DNA of 64,000 bases from an uncultured Eubacterium sp. (GCA_910584245.1 CAJTZF010000001.1:1-64000), one strand, 5' to 3'; counted from the first letter of the stretch, positions 1 through 8,953 are shown. Notes: a model not told the origin generated them from the sequence alone. Made by a program: numbers and translations.

Positions 1-230
1 GGAAGTGCCGCTTCCATATCAGTGCTCCTGGTTCTGCCTGCCGGACAGACGGATAACCGCTAGTTGTCTGGGTAACGTATCAGTTGAGGCTGTTTCATTG
101 TCAATGTTCATGGCACAGGGATGCCTATACAAACAAAGACAATTTATTTCCCGGTATTTTCAACCCTGGTATGAAAATTTTATACAAAATAATTACTAAG
201 CCCTACGGGATAGTTTTTTGTCAACCAATA
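1..230. other. Left-edge region with no confident gene
   Basis: On the minus strand a 30-codon frame (19-111) is followed by AGGAG (complement at 25-29) and an ATG at 17 that would open a gene running off the left edge. A plus-strand frame (5-199) also exists and stops just before a weak hairpin. None has recognisable similarity, so I do not call a gene. Confidence 0.3.
196..219 (+). terminator. Weak terminator-like hairpin with T6
   Basis: CTA..CCC-TAC-GGG.TAG forms a short bulged stem, followed directly by six T. It sits right after a plus-strand stop codon (197-199). The stem is short, so this is a weak call. Confidence 0.3.
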
Positions 231-671
231 TCAGAGCGGAAATTTCCTGATCTGTAATGCGATATGTATCATCAGATACTGTTTCAAGTCCTCGTCCAGA
301 ATTTCCATTGAGATAATTATTTTTTCAATCAACGGCATATAAAGTTCCAGTATCTTCTCCAATATAAAAATATGAGGACTTATATTAGGATTTTCCGGTG
401 AAAATTTTGCATCATACTCTGCAAGCCTCGTTTCCCAGCCCAGCTCATCTTTTTCCATAAATACCATTATATATGCCCCAATGTGCAACGTACTTCTCGT
501 CTGATTTGCCTGTAAGATATATGTAGGAATAATAACTACTATAGGAAGCAGAAATATTATTGGTTCGTTTTGGGTAAACGCAAATGTTAAAATTGCCGCT
601 GTAACTGTATATAAAATACTCCTATACTGTTTTGTATATCCAATTGAATCTAAAATTTCCTGTTTTAAATA
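231..671 (-). pseudogene. Truncated membrane-associated protein gene
   Basis: An 85-codon frame begins at a TTG at 488, but the same frame is open upstream to 671, where it hits an in-frame TGA (672-674). The extra 61 residues contain two hydrophobic stretches separated by a TQNEP turn, like a pair of membrane segments, followed by a polar C-terminal part. No ATG or GTG with a ribosome site opens the longer frame. I read it as a gene that lost its 5' end. I do not recognise the family. Confidence 0.45.
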
Positions 672-743
672 TCAATACTCTTGTGATTACATATTCATCT
701 ATACAGTTTCCTTCCATTAGTCATCTTCGGCTACATAAACAAA

Positions 744-777
744 GGACTCAAGGCTCAAATTCATGAGCCAAGAGTCC
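744..777 (-). terminator. Rho-independent-type terminator after the Rpn gene
   Basis: GGACTC-AA-GGCTC pairs with GAGCC-AA-GAGTCC around an 8-base loop, giving an 11-bp stem interrupted by one AA/AA mismatch. On the minus strand it is followed by a T-rich run (TTTGTTTAT). It lies 24 bases beyond the stop codon of the 801-1697 gene. Confidence 0.7.
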
Positions 778-800
778 ACTTCAAAACTATTTTATACATT

Positions 801-1697
801 CTATAATAATTCCTGTTGAATTTTTTCCACATCTTCAATAGACAAAGATGGAACATACTGCACTATCTCTTCAACCGACAATTTTCCTTTCCTTAACATT
901 TGTATTACTGTTTCCCTTGCATTTTCCTCTTTGGCTTCCTTTGCTGCCTCATATCTCTCACTCTCGATATACTCCAGCAGGATTTCTTTTTCATCATACA
1001 TTGCTAACATTATATTCTCAACCTCCTTTTCCCGCTCCTCCAGATATTCCTTCAATACATTCTTATCCTTACAGATGCGGATGGTCTCTGTCACTGCCTT
1101 CCGGGTTCTACCATGCAGTTTCCGCTGCTCATCATAAACCTTTGTGAATGTCACATACTGGCTGATAATGTCGCCCTGATCGCTTCCATAAAGAACCTTT
1201 ATCTTTGCATCCAGAAAAACATTCTGTCCGTCAAAAAATTCTTTTGCCAAACTGATGTACTCTGGACGTTCTTTTCTGTCTCCAGTATAAATCACATACA
1301 TCTCCGGCTTTGGCAATCTTATCTTTTTGCTCTTATATACATTCTGTTTTGTCTTTTTAATATAATCCTGATAGGTTACCATCAGATAAATCAGGATACG
1401 GACCGCTATGTTTTCCGTCCAGGTCGCCTGTGCCTCAGTCAAAATGAGTAATTTTTCCCCAACCATGAAACCGACATCATTATAAACATCGTTTGTCATG
1501 ATGTTATGGATTGTTATATCCGACAGCTGTTCTTCCGTTGTATCCTGATCTTCCGGATGAAGTGTCCGGTATAACTGAATCAGGTACTTCTTATCTTGAA
1601 ACAGGTCTGTAAACACACTATCCTTAATGGTATGCTTTGCAACCTCTTCATCCTTTATTCTGTTTTCTACTGCATTTACTCCATTTTCTTTTTTCAT
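801..1697 (-). CDS. Rpn/PD-(D/E)XK nuclease family putative transposase
   Basis: The 298-residue product has the layout of Rpn (recombination-promoting nuclease, YhgA-like) proteins: an N-terminal region beginning with KDSVFTDLF, a central nuclease core (LLILTEAQATWTENIAVRILIYL, in which the Glu of TEAQ and a downstream Lys cluster would be catalytic), and a charged helical tail (EEREKEVENI..., EAAKEAKEEN) usual in clostridial members. Such genes are often annotated 'transposase' but lack an autonomous transposon. It starts at ATG 1697 behind GAGGTGACAAA, and has its own sigma-A-type promoter and a terminator, so it is an independent unit. It faces the same way as the cluster but is probably unrelated to it. 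Confidence 0.75.
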   Translation of the reverse strand: MKKENGVNAVENRIKDEEVAKHTIKDSVFTDLFQDKKYLIQLYRTLHPEDQDTTEEQLSDITIHNIMTNDVYNDVGFMVGEKLLILTEAQATWTENIAVRILIYLMVTYQDYIKKTKQNVYKSKKIRLPKPEMYVIYTGDRKERPEYISLAKEFFDGQNVFLDAKIKVLYGSDQGDIISQYVTFTKVYDEQRKLHGRTRKAVTETIRICKDKNVLKEYLEEREKEVENIMLAMYDEKEILLEYIESERYEAAKEAKEENARETVIQMLRKGKLSVEEIVQYVPSLSIEDVEKIQQELL

Positions 1698-1752
1698 TTT
1701 GTCACCTCATAACCAGAGGTTGGAACCGTTTATGATTCCGTCCTCTCTTCTA

Positions 1753-1781
1753 ATTATACAAAAGGTTTTCAGATACTTCAA
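1753..1781 (-). promoter_or_regulatory. Sigma-A-type promoter of the Rpn gene
   Basis: On the minus strand TTGAAG (complement 1776-1781), a 17-base spacer and a perfect TATAAT (complement 1753-1758) lie about 55 bases before the ATG at 1697. The rest of the 1698-1948 gap shows no gene. Confidence 0.75.
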
Positions 1782-1948
1782 GCACTATTTCCTTTACAAA
1801 TCGTGTAAATGACATACGGATTCACTACTACACAAAAAACTTCATGCAAAGTGAGTCCCTCCCAAGTTTTGGAGAACGGCACCTCTCGCAATATTTATGC
1901 AGTACTGAGATGGGCAATTATTTTTGTAACATTACTACTGAACAAATT

Positions 1949-2573
1949 TCATTGCTTCGTATACCTCTTTTCAAATGGCATTATATATCTATTTGATGAA
2001 TGAGGACGTATGTAATTGTAATAACCATATATATAATCTAATATATCATCATTCAATTCGATGTCTGTCTCAAAACTGTTTTGCCTTATAAATTCTGCCT
2101 CCATCCGTTTACTGTTTATGGTTGCCAGAACGGATTTATCGTACAAATCTATAATGCTACAGTTATATCTTTTGGCTCCATCCGCCAAATACAGGTAAGT
2201 AAAATCCTGTTTTAACAGATTATCAAATTTTTTATAGCATTCTCCTTTGTAGTATCTTGGTCTTTTAGGCATTACAAAGGATCTGAGTTTTAGTTCCCTC
2301 ATGTACTTAAATACTGTGGTTCTGCCCAGGCTGATTCCCCGTCTCCTTAAAAATATAACCATCATCCGGTATCCCGGATGCCTGTCATATTTGTAATAGA
2401 TATTTAATATTTCCTGTTTATCCCTTTCTTTGTTTTTCAGATAAACGGCTTTTTTGTTTTTTATAGTTGTAGTAGCCATTCGGATAGAGATGGAATCTGC
2501 AAAGCAACCATCTTACCCCGAATTCCTTGTGGTTTTCGTCAATAAACCTGTATTGTTCTATTCGGTTTCCTTT
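1949..2573 (-). pseudogene. IS3-family transposase orfB, frameshifted and internally deleted
   Basis: The 176-codon open frame (1949-2479) holds the HTH_21-like region (HPGYRMMVIFLRRRGI), the first catalytic Asp region (KQDFTYLYLADG) and the C-terminal YIRPHS motif. Upstream of 2479 the expected N-terminus (RIEQYRFIDENHKEFGVRWL) continues in another frame up to about 2573; the shift falls in the A-rich run near 2455-2470. After NSKRM the protein jumps to its C-terminal part, so the middle of the DDE core, including the second Asp (usual SDQGSQY motif), is missing. It cannot be active. Confidence 0.8.
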
Positions 2574-2609
2574 GCGAAGAATGCAATGCCAGCTCTGCTA
2601 GCTATAGCT

Positions 2610-2870
2610 TTATTTTAGGAAGCGGTTCTCTTTTTCCATTTCTTCCAATTTTTTGCGGAGCCGGCGGTTTTCCTCATAAAGCTCTCCTGTTTCATTTGTC
2701 TCTGGATTCGTTTCGCATTGTTCTTCAAACTGTCTGATCCAGCTTCGGACAGTTCCTTCTCCTAAGTTATACTCCTTATTGACACTTGCGATGGTCCTGC
2801 CTTCTTCTGAGACCAAACGGACCATCTGCTTTTTGAATTCAGGCTCATAACGTTTGTTAGTGTTTGCCAT
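2610..2870 (-). pseudogene. IS3-family transposase orfA, damaged 3' end
   Basis: The product has the HTH_Tnp_1 fold signature (YEPEFKKQMVRLVSEEGRT... TVRSWIRQFE) and a C-terminal leucine-zipper-like helix (ENRRLRKKLEEMEKENRFLK). I prefer the ATG at 2870, because the one at 2891 lies only 5 bases from the -10 box. The frame ends at TAA, but the usual orfA ending (KA-IAFFAKETE) resumes in another frame after about 17 extra bases near 2583-2605, so the 3' end is mutated and the normal A-AAA-AAG frameshift site is lost. Confidence 0.7.
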
Positions 2871-2895
2871 TCTGCTCACCTTCACTTTCATTTGA

Positions 2896-2924
2896 ATTAT
2901 ATCATTTATTAGAGAAGAGCAAAA
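2896..2924 (-). promoter_or_regulatory. Promoter of the IS3 remnant
   Basis: Minus-strand TTTTGC (complement 2919-2924), a 17-base spacer and a perfect TATAAT (complement 2896-2901) precede orfA. The -35 box is poor. Confidence 0.5.
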
Positions 2925-3050
2925 CGCATTGATTTTAAGATGAGATTTGGCTGTTAGACTTTTAATGTTGAGGGAAGACGCTTTTTAGGCATAACAAAGC
3001 TAACGTAAGTCCAAAACCTACGAAAATCAGAGAGTATTCAGTTACAAAAG

Positions 3051-4326
3051 TCAGGCAGTCCGTTTTAAAGATTTTAGCTTGCGGTAGGATTGACCGGAAT
3101 TGCCAGTAACTGCAGCAATGGCAACAGCCAAAAGACTGATATGGGCAAGTGTGTTTAGGTTTGCAACGGAGGATTTGTTTCTTACCCACATCCGTTCCTG
3201 CCCCGTGTTTTTGAAGCGGGAATTGTAACGTTCACATTCCGTGCGGAGAGAATAGCTGCTTTTAAAATACCTGCTGTTCCTGTCGATGGAAAGCCGCAGG
3301 TCGTCCGGAATTGTAATGTATCTGGTACAGCCACGATGCTTTTTGCCATTATAAAAGTTTTTGTGATGGCATGGGCAGTCAGCATCTTTGGATGACTTTA
3401 ATGGACAGCAGAACTTTTGGCGGGTGCGATTTCTATCAGAAAATTTACCATCCTTCCACATGGCAAGTCCTGCTTCACAGATGGGATTTCCCTGAGGAAG
3501 AAGTTTGGGATTTTTCGTATTGCGTTTGTTTAATGGTATGATGCATTCCCCGTCATAGAGCTCTTTGACCTGGTTGTAAATCTTTTTTACATCATATCCT
3601 TTGTCAGCAAGAAAGGTACACTCCGTAACAGGAAAGAAAGCATGAGTGCCAGCAAGGATATCTAGAGCGACTGTGGAATCTGCCACTTCAGCAGTAGTGG
3701 TCATTTCATAAATAGGGAGACCGGAGATGCAGTCTGCGAGGGCATGGTTTTTGTAGCCCCAGTAGAACTCATATTTCTTTTCATTAGTCTGGTTGGAAGA
3801 TGTGTGTACACCGAGTTTACAGTCCTTATCTGCTTTTGGCTGGTTGTCAGGCTGGAATTTGTTGGAGAGGAAAGACTTGGGATTGTTCTGTGATGTATTG
3901 GCAGAAACAGGGGTGGAATCCAGTCCTATGAAGGAGGTATCTATGATGCCATCTGCAGCAAGGGAAAGAACCTGTGACTGCATAATGGAGGAAAGAATGG
4001 AATGGTCAAAATCTTTCAGGAAGCGGCAGGGAAATATCAAAGCCGCAGTAATGGGCAATGAGAAGATTGTTATTGAGATAATCGACAAGGTCAGTAATCA
4101 TGGGGAAGCCTTCACATTTCATGACAATGAAGGCACAAATCATGGCGTGGTTGGAAAAACCTTTACGTCCCGTTTTTGGGTATTCCTGAACGAAAGACAG
4201 ATCAAGATTCAGGAAAAGGGAATCATAAAATTTAGCAACAGGTTGAGAGGTAAAAAGACGGATGTCTTGAATGATTTGTTGACGGTAGATAGCAATCAGC
4301 TCCTTTCGGTGAATTTGTTTTGGCAA
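3051..4326 (-). pseudogene. IS4/IS5-superfamily DDE transposase, frameshifted
   Basis: Two overlapping frames (4006-4326 and 3051-4088) together encode one transposase. The first carries the N-terminal domain (GRKGFSNHAMICAFIVMK). The second carries the DDE core: first Asp in GLDSTPVSAN, second Asp in FLADKGYD, and the Glu region SYSLRTECERYNSRFK. The first frame runs LPLPERF-stop while the second begins RFLKDFD, with an aromatic stretch expected between them missing. The junction sits at CCGCTTCC, which could recur in both flanks, so a slip deletion is plausible. The element is a remnant; its terminal repeats were not found. Confidence 0.75.
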
Positions 4327-4330
4327 CTTA

Positions 4331-4360
4331 ATTATACCATCTGGAGCTGGTTGTTGCTAT
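4331..4360 (-). promoter_or_regulatory. Extended -10 promoter of the DDE transposase remnant
   Basis: Minus strand TGG-TATAAT (complement of the -10 at 4331-4336) just before the transposase start. No good -35 is seen. Confidence 0.35.
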
Positions 4361-4365
4361 AAATA

Positions 4366-4382
4366 CAGAACCAAAGGTTCTG
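4366..4382. other. Perfect 7-bp hairpin (CAGAACC-AAA-GGTTCTG)
   Basis: This lies in the 4327-4481 gap between the cluster's last gene and the transposase remnant. Minus-strand transcripts leaving the cluster would form it, but the downstream bases are not a T-tract, so it is at best a weak terminator or an element end. Confidence 0.4.
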
Positions 4383-4481
4383 GGAGTGATAAAAGAGGTT
4401 GCCATGCCTCGCAAATCCGCATAAATACTGAATGTGTGGAGTTTTGCTCATGGCTATAAATAAATTCTTTGGGGAGGTTAT

Positions 4482-5474
4482 TTATTTCACATACATAGTT
4501 GATGAAAGCATCTCTGTTAAAACATCTTTAACATCAGCAACAATTATGTAATCTGAATATTGAAAAATTGGAGCGCTTTCTGCCTTATTAACTGCAACAA
4601 TAATTGACGAATTTAGAATTCCAGCTATATGCTGGCTTGTGCCTGATATCCCAAAAGCAACATAAATATGAGGGGCTATATTTTTACCTGACTGACCAAC
4701 CTGCTTTTCAAATTCAATTACATTCTGTTCTGCAATAGGCTTTGTACAGGCTATTTCAGCTTTATATTTTTTAGCCGCCTGAAAAAACAAATCAAGGCAT
4801 CCCGCGGATAAAACTCCTCTTCCGCAGCCAAAAACAATCTTTTCATTGCCGTTAATTAAATTCTCTTTTGGGACTTTTTTTATAGATTTTACCAGTATAT
4901 CCTTTCTGTCCGATAATTCCTTCTTTATTTCCTGGTATATACAATGAATAACAGGATCTTTATGATGCGTTCTTCTTATTCCTTTTCTAAAAGTATTTTC
5001 CTTTATTGTACACATACCAAAAGCTGAATTTTTTACACGAATTTCAGCCATAACTGTAGAATTCATAGCTGACCTTGTATAAACAAAACCATTATTATAT
5101 TCAATGCCGATACACTCTGCTGTTAAGCCTACCTCAAATCGAATGGATAAAATTGCCGCTAATGCCTTTCCCTTCTTAGTCGATGAAAAGATAACCAGCT
5201 TTTTATTTATTATTTCGGTTAGCATCGTCTGTAATAAATCTGCTATTTTTCGAATATCGTCTGTTTCAATGGCTCCATAATAGACTGTATCTGCTCCATA
5301 GCTGCATAAGCATTCTAATTCTTCCTCATCTACCCGACCAGCCCAAACAGCAACTACTTGATAATTTAAACCATCTGCCAGCTCACGGGCTTTCGTTAAT
5401 AACTGATAGTTTAATTCCCTCCTTGTTTTATCCCCCTCAACCACTACACAGATGCATTCTTTCTCCACGTCCAC
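4482..5474 (-). CDS. etfA: Electron transfer flavoprotein alpha subunit
   Basis: This subunit forms a heterodimer with EtfB and carries FAD, taking electrons from the neighbouring acyl-CoA dehydrogenase. At 330 residues it has the usual length. The C-terminal FAD-binding domain is clear: VGQSGKNIAPHIYVAFGISG, then QHIAGILNSSIIVAVNK and APIFQYSDYIIVADV, the classic EtfA signature. It starts at GTG 5474 behind GAGGAG with a 6-base spacer, 39 bases after the dehydrogenase stop. It is the last gene of the cluster's transcription direction. A dedicated ETF beside an FkbI-like dehydrogenase suggests a role in secondary metabolism rather than general beta-oxidation; that part is inference. Confidence 0.9.
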   Translation of the reverse strand: MDVEKECICVVVEGDKTRRELNYQLLTKARELADGLNYQVVAVWAGRVDEEELECLCSYGADTVYYGAIETDDIRKIADLLQTMLTEIINKKLVIFSSTKKGKALAAILSIRFEVGLTAECIGIEYNNGFVYTRSAMNSTVMAEIRVKNSAFGMCTIKENTFRKGIRRTHHKDPVIHCIYQEIKKELSDRKDILVKSIKKVPKENLINGNEKIVFGCGRGVLSAGCLDLFFQAAKKYKAEIACTKPIAEQNVIEFEKQVGQSGKNIAPHIYVAFGISGTSQHIAGILNSSIIVAVNKAESAPIFQYSDYIIVADVKDVLTEMLSSTMYVK

Positions 5475-5513
5475 CGATAACTCCTCTACCTGTCATTTTA
5501 TTTCCATAATCTA

Positions 5514-6641
5514 TCAATAAATCAGATTATATATTGTATTTAACTGCATTTCATTTGTCCCTGAATAAATACTGCTGGCTATTGCATCCCTAAGTTCTCT
5601 CTCATAATCATATTCTTTGGTATATCCATATCCGCCAAAAATTTGAATTGCTTCACGACAGGTAGATATATATCTGCTGCTTACATAATATTTAAAGATA
5701 CAAGTGTCTAAATAAGCAGATTTTCCTTCATCCATCAATCCTGTTATTTTATATAACATATTTTTTGACAACTCAATTCCAATCTTCATTTCTGCTATTT
5801 TATGTGCTATAGACTGATTTTCACCCAAAGACTTTCCAAATTGTTTCCTAGTATTAACATGTTCTATACATTTTTCCATGATTCTCTGCATAGTTCCAAT
5901 ATTAGGAACAAATTCAAAACATCTCTCCCATTCCAGGGCAGACAGAAGAATTTGTTTCCCAGCATCCCTGGTTCCTAATATATTTTCTTTCGGAACTTTA
6001 CAATCCTTCAATATCAGTTCTGCTGTAGGACAGCCTCCTAATCCCATTTTTTCAATTTCAGGCCCAATACTTACTCCTGTCATGCTTTTTTCAACAATAA
6101 ATGCGGTAATTTTTTTAACAGGCTCAAACTGATTAACTGCAAACACAACAAAAATATCAGCAATGGGAGCATTGGATATAAATGTTTTGCAACCATTAAG
6201 TAGATAATATCCCGGTTTTTCCACGGCAATTGTAGACATATTTAGTGCATCCGTACCAGCCTCTGGCTCAGTAATGGCTATTGCTCCAATCTTTTTTCCC
6301 TTTATCATGGAACTCAGGTATTTTTCTTTTAATAACTGTGTTCCATACAAATAAATTAAATTTAAAGCCACCCATATATGATTATTTATCGCAAAAATGA
6401 GCCCATTATTCATACATCCATAACCTAATGCCTCAAAAACATGTGCTGCTGTCGTATAGCTTTCTCCCAATCCTCCATATTCCTCACCGACGGTTATGCC
6501 ATACAGGCCAAATTCAGAAACCTGGTTCCATATATGTGGTATAAATGTCTCCAAAGTTCCTTTCTGGTTTAAAACATTGTGAGAAAAGTCGATAATTTCC
6601 TGCCGATATAACTCTTGTTCTTTTGTCATTGAAGTGTTCAT
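5514..6641 (-). CDS. Acyl-CoA dehydrogenase, FkbI-like
   Basis: This FAD enzyme of 375 residues has the full acyl-CoA dehydrogenase fold: substrate/FAD motif AITEPEAGTDA, GYYLLNGCKTFISNA, RKQFGKSLGENQSI, IFGGYGYTKEYDYERELRDA and the terminal YSGTNEMQ. The stretch GYGCMNNGLIFAINNHIW recalls the carrier-bound-substrate dehydrogenases of methoxymalonyl-, hydroxymalonyl- and aminomalonyl-ACP pathways (FkbI, ZmaE). I chose ATG 6641 (AAAGGAGAAAGT before it; 4-base ATGA overlap with etfB) rather than 6674. With FkbH/K/J-like genes at 24.9-27.1 kb it would oxidise a glyceryl/hydroxy-aldehyde thioester; this assignment is by context and motif memory. Confidence 0.85.
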   Translation of the reverse strand: MNTSMTKEQELYRQEIIDFSHNVLNQKGTLETFIPHIWNQVSEFGLYGITVGEEYGGLGESYTTAAHVFEALGYGCMNNGLIFAINNHIWVALNLIYLYGTQLLKEKYLSSMIKGKKIGAIAITEPEAGTDALNMSTIAVEKPGYYLLNGCKTFISNAPIADIFVVFAVNQFEPVKKITAFIVEKSMTGVSIGPEIEKMGLGGCPTAELILKDCKVPKENILGTRDAGKQILLSALEWERCFEFVPNIGTMQRIMEKCIEHVNTRKQFGKSLGENQSIAHKIAEMKIGIELSKNMLYKITGLMDEGKSAYLDTCIFKYYVSSRYISTCREAIQIFGGYGYTKEYDYERELRDAIASSIYSGTNEMQLNTIYNLIY

Positions 6642-7417
6642 ACTTTCTCCTTTTCTGTATTGTTTTTTGTGCATAACAGCTTTTCAATGAAACCTGCCTG
6701 CTCTTTCAGGCTTCCCCTGATAATCATTCCGTTTCTGTTCTGGGTAATTTCCGTAATTTTTGAAACCACAGTCTTTGAGCCTCTACTGCCGCATAATTCT
6801 TCACTTATACCTAAATCTCCAGCATTCCAGATCGTTATTTTTTTTTGGCTGGCGGCTTTAAGTTTAAACAAATTTATTCCTTCCATATTTTGTGAAAACT
6901 GCTGAAAGGATAGCATAACAGGCAATTGTATTTTTACAATCCGTTCTTCTTTCTCATTGTCCAGCTTGACAAAAAGAAACTTTTTATCTGCCTCTAAAAT
7001 GTCCAAAACATCACTGTAATGTTTTAGATTTAATAATTCTGCTATTCCATACTTAACCTGACCGGTTTCGCCATCTATTGACTTGTTACCACAGACAACA
7101 CAATCATATCCTATTTTTTTTGCTGCATGTGCTAAAATATTAGAAGTCGCATAAGTGTCAGAACCTGCAAAAAACTCTTTGTCATTTAATAAAATCCCCT
7201 TATCACATCCAAGGGCAATACATCTGACAAGAATTTGCCCGGTAACACGTGTTCCCATTGAAATACAGGTAATATGTATATCTGATTTTTCTTTTAACTG
7301 AATGAGCTTCTGAATACATAACATATCATAAAGATTTATAGAATACTCTTCCCGCCTGTTTTCATTTGGATATATAAGATTTGTTCGAACAGGCTTAACA
7401 AATACAAGTATATTCAT
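6638..7417 (-). CDS. etfB: Electron transfer flavoprotein beta subunit
   Basis: The 259-residue product starts MNILVFVKPVR, as EtfB does (Lys-Pro-Val substrate/AMP loop), and carries the signature region DCVVCGNKSIDGETGQVKYGIAELL, close to the family consensus for AMP binding. It pairs with EtfA at 4482-5474, with the dehydrogenase gene between them and a 4-base overlap with that gene. Its ribosome site GGGAG lies 8 bases before ATG. The 190 bases in front of it carry an inverted repeat (7463-7490) that may be the control site for this three-gene unit. Confidence 0.88.
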   Translation of the reverse strand: MNILVFVKPVRTNLIYPNENRREEYSINLYDMLCIQKLIQLKEKSDIHITCISMGTRVTGQILVRCIALGCDKGILLNDKEFFAGSDTYATSNILAHAAKKIGYDCVVCGNKSIDGETGQVKYGIAELLNLKHYSDVLDILEADKKFLFVKLDNEKEERIVKIQLPVMLSFQQFSQNMEGINLFKLKAASQKKITIWNAGDLGISEELCGSRGSKTVVSKITEITQNRNGMIIRGSLKEQAGFIEKLLCTKNNTEKEKV

Positions 7418-7462
7418 ATATATCTCCCTTCACTGATTCACAAAATGTACTTCATATATACT

Positions 7463-7490
7463 CTAATGTTCAGATATATAAGAACATTAG
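7463..7490. promoter_or_regulatory. Inverted repeat upstream of etfB
   Basis: CTAATGTTC (7463-7471) and GAACATTAG (7482-7490) are perfect 9-base inverted arms around 10 A/T-rich bases. It lies 46 bases before the etfB start and beside an XRE regulator gene. It could be an operator or an RNA hairpin. Two smaller inverted repeats (7524-7529/7538-7543 and 7554-7558/7565-7569) fill the rest of this gap. Confidence 0.4.
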
Positions 7491-7608
7491 TCACTTTTAA
7501 TAAAGCGGCTACAAAAGAGTGCCTGGATTTCACTTAGAATCCATAAGATAGCATCTCTATAAAAAGAGACCTGTTGAAACTCATATTAGACATATAATAC
7601 CATTACAA

Positions 7609-8040
7609 TCATCCCATTGAAATCTCATACGCAATTTCTAATAATTTTTCTACTGCTCCCAATGTATTTGGTTTAAATCTTTCCAGTGTAGCCACTATTT
7701 CATTGTCATATTTTCTTCCACTTTTTCCCAACATAATATAATCCATACTGACCTCCAGTGCCTTTGCAAGATTCATTAAAGTTATCGCTGAAAAACCCTT
7801 TTTATCCATTTCGATTTCATACAAAAATTTTTCAGAAATATTTGCCAAATACGCCAATTGTTCTCTTGTGTACCGCCTGTCTAAACGCAACTGCATTATT
7901 CGTTCACCTGCTGTCACTTTATTTATCCTCCCATACTTTCTAGTAATCTCCTGAAATCCCTGCTCTTGATGAGAAAAACTTTGAGATTTCTTTATTTTAA
8001 AGTGCCCCGCTTCTTTGTCAAAATCTCTCGAAAAATTCAT
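7609..8040 (-). CDS. XRE-family transcriptional regulator
   Basis: The 143-residue protein has a central helix-turn-helix of the Cro/C1 type (ERIMQLRLDRRYTREQLAYLANISEKFLYEIE, then ITLMNLAKALEVSMDYIMLG). About 45 charged residues precede the HTH and a 35-residue helical tail follows. No strong ribosome site precedes the ATG at 8040, so an internal start nearer the HTH is possible. It sits between loaP and the etfB unit, all on one strand, and is a candidate cluster regulator. Its target is unknown; the inverted repeat at 7463-7490 is the obvious site to test. Confidence 0.8.
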   Translation of the reverse strand: MNFSRDFDKEAGHFKIKKSQSFSHQEQGFQEITRKYGRINKVTAGERIMQLRLDRRYTREQLAYLANISEKFLYEIEMDKKGFSAITLMNLAKALEVSMDYIMLGKSGRKYDNEIVATLERFKPNTLGAVEKLLEIAYEISMG

Positions 8041-8191
8041 CGAAAAATGTGGGTTTTGAATCCTTAGGCATAAGATATTTTTTCGATTGAAGCTTATTTT
8101 ATTGTTGCCTCCGAACTCTGAGCCATGCCACCTATCAAGATTTAATTATTTTAGCCTTATACTTACTAAACATACTGTACTCTTGTATTGG

Positions 8192-8219
8192 ACTATAGAT
8201 AATAAAAACCCAAATGCAA
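8192..8219 (-). promoter_or_regulatory. Possible promoter for the XRE gene
   Basis: Minus-strand TTGCAT, 16-base spacer, TATAGT, in the 189-base gap (8041-8229) after loaP. This is a weak match; nothing else is evident in the gap. Confidence 0.3.
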
Positions 8220-8229
8220 ACACAAAATA

Positions 8230-8751
8230 TTATATAATCTTATATTCATCCTCCAACCCAAGATATATAGGAAAGACACAATCATTTATATCAAAATCCA
8301 CTTTCACTCGACATCTTCTCCAATCTATTTTTTTAATTTTCCCTTCATATCCAACCAAAGGTCCTTCTGTAATATGTACAGTGCTTCCCACACGTACCCC
8401 CTTTGACATTTCTATAATCCCGTTATCATTAACAAATATTAATATATCATTAATTTCTTTCTTCTTTATTTCTAGAAACGTACCATCAACATGTAATATG
8501 TTTCTAATATGTGGAATACAACATATATGTTTATAAAACTCCAGAACATTGTCCGTTTCCACCAGAATATATCCCGGAAACATCTTTCTGACAACTTTTC
8601 TGTTCTTTCCTTGCCTTCTTTCGATTAGCCTTCTTTTCGGAATTAGTAATTGGTATGCAGATTTTTCTATTAATTCTTCATTTCTGGTTCTGATCAAATA
8701 TGCCACCTCGTCCTCATAACCAGATTCAACAAAAATAGTGTACCATCCCAT
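8230..8751 (-). CDS. loaP: LoaP-type NusG paralogue (processive antiterminator)
   Basis: The 173-residue protein begins MGWYTIFVESGYEDEVA, the NGN-domain opening of NusG/LoaP (compare the WYxxxxxxGxE pattern), includes RKMFPGYILVET (usual core-NusG motif), and ends with a KOW domain (GSTVHITEGPLVGYEGKIKKID). I chose ATG 8751 behind GGAGGG with a 6-base spacer; ATG 8781 has no site. LoaP proteins help RNA polymerase read through terminators in very long biosynthetic operons of Firmicutes. The long same-strand gene array here fits that use. It is inside the cluster, near its downstream end. Confidence 0.85.
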   Translation of the reverse strand: MGWYTIFVESGYEDEVAYLIRTRNEELIEKSAYQLLIPKRRLIERRQGKNRKVVRKMFPGYILVETDNVLEFYKHICCIPHIRNILHVDGTFLEIKKKEINDILIFVNDNGIIEMSKGVRVGSTVHITEGPLVGYEGKIKKIDWRRCRVKVDFDINDCVFPIYLGLEDEYKII

Positions 8752-8953
8752 ATTTTCCCTCCTTATATAAATTAAAGACAATACATTTTATTTTATACTC
8801 AATATACTTCATTTTGAATTTTGACGAAATATGACATTATTCTCAATTACTATACCAATTATTCTATTTCTTATCCTTTCAAAATCGGAAATAATACTTA
8901 TTGCCAATATACGGGACCGTACTCAACAAGCGTTTCCATGTACCAAAATCCAA
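8752..8953. other. 202-base gap before loaP
   Basis: A/T-rich, with no gene and only small palindromes (TACGG-GA-CCGTA near 8910). A loaP promoter might lie here, but I see no convincing -35/-10 pair. Confidence 0.3.

Larger units (their letters stand above)
1949..2925 (-). mobile_element. Decayed IS3-family insertion sequence
   Basis: An orfA/orfB pair in IS3 order lies here, with its promoter at the right end. Both reading frames are damaged: orfA stops early and carries an insertion near its 3' end, and orfB is frameshifted and internally deleted. I could not identify the terminal inverted repeats or a target duplication, so the ends are approximate. Confidence 0.7.

Noticed and set aside
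3793..4362. 189-codon plus-strand frame
   Set aside because: Antisense to the DDE transposase remnant, whose motifs are plain on the minus strand.
8087..8536. 149-codon plus-strand frame
   Set aside because: It is antisense to loaP, which has clear NusG/KOW motifs and a good ribosome site; the plus frame has no recognisable domain.
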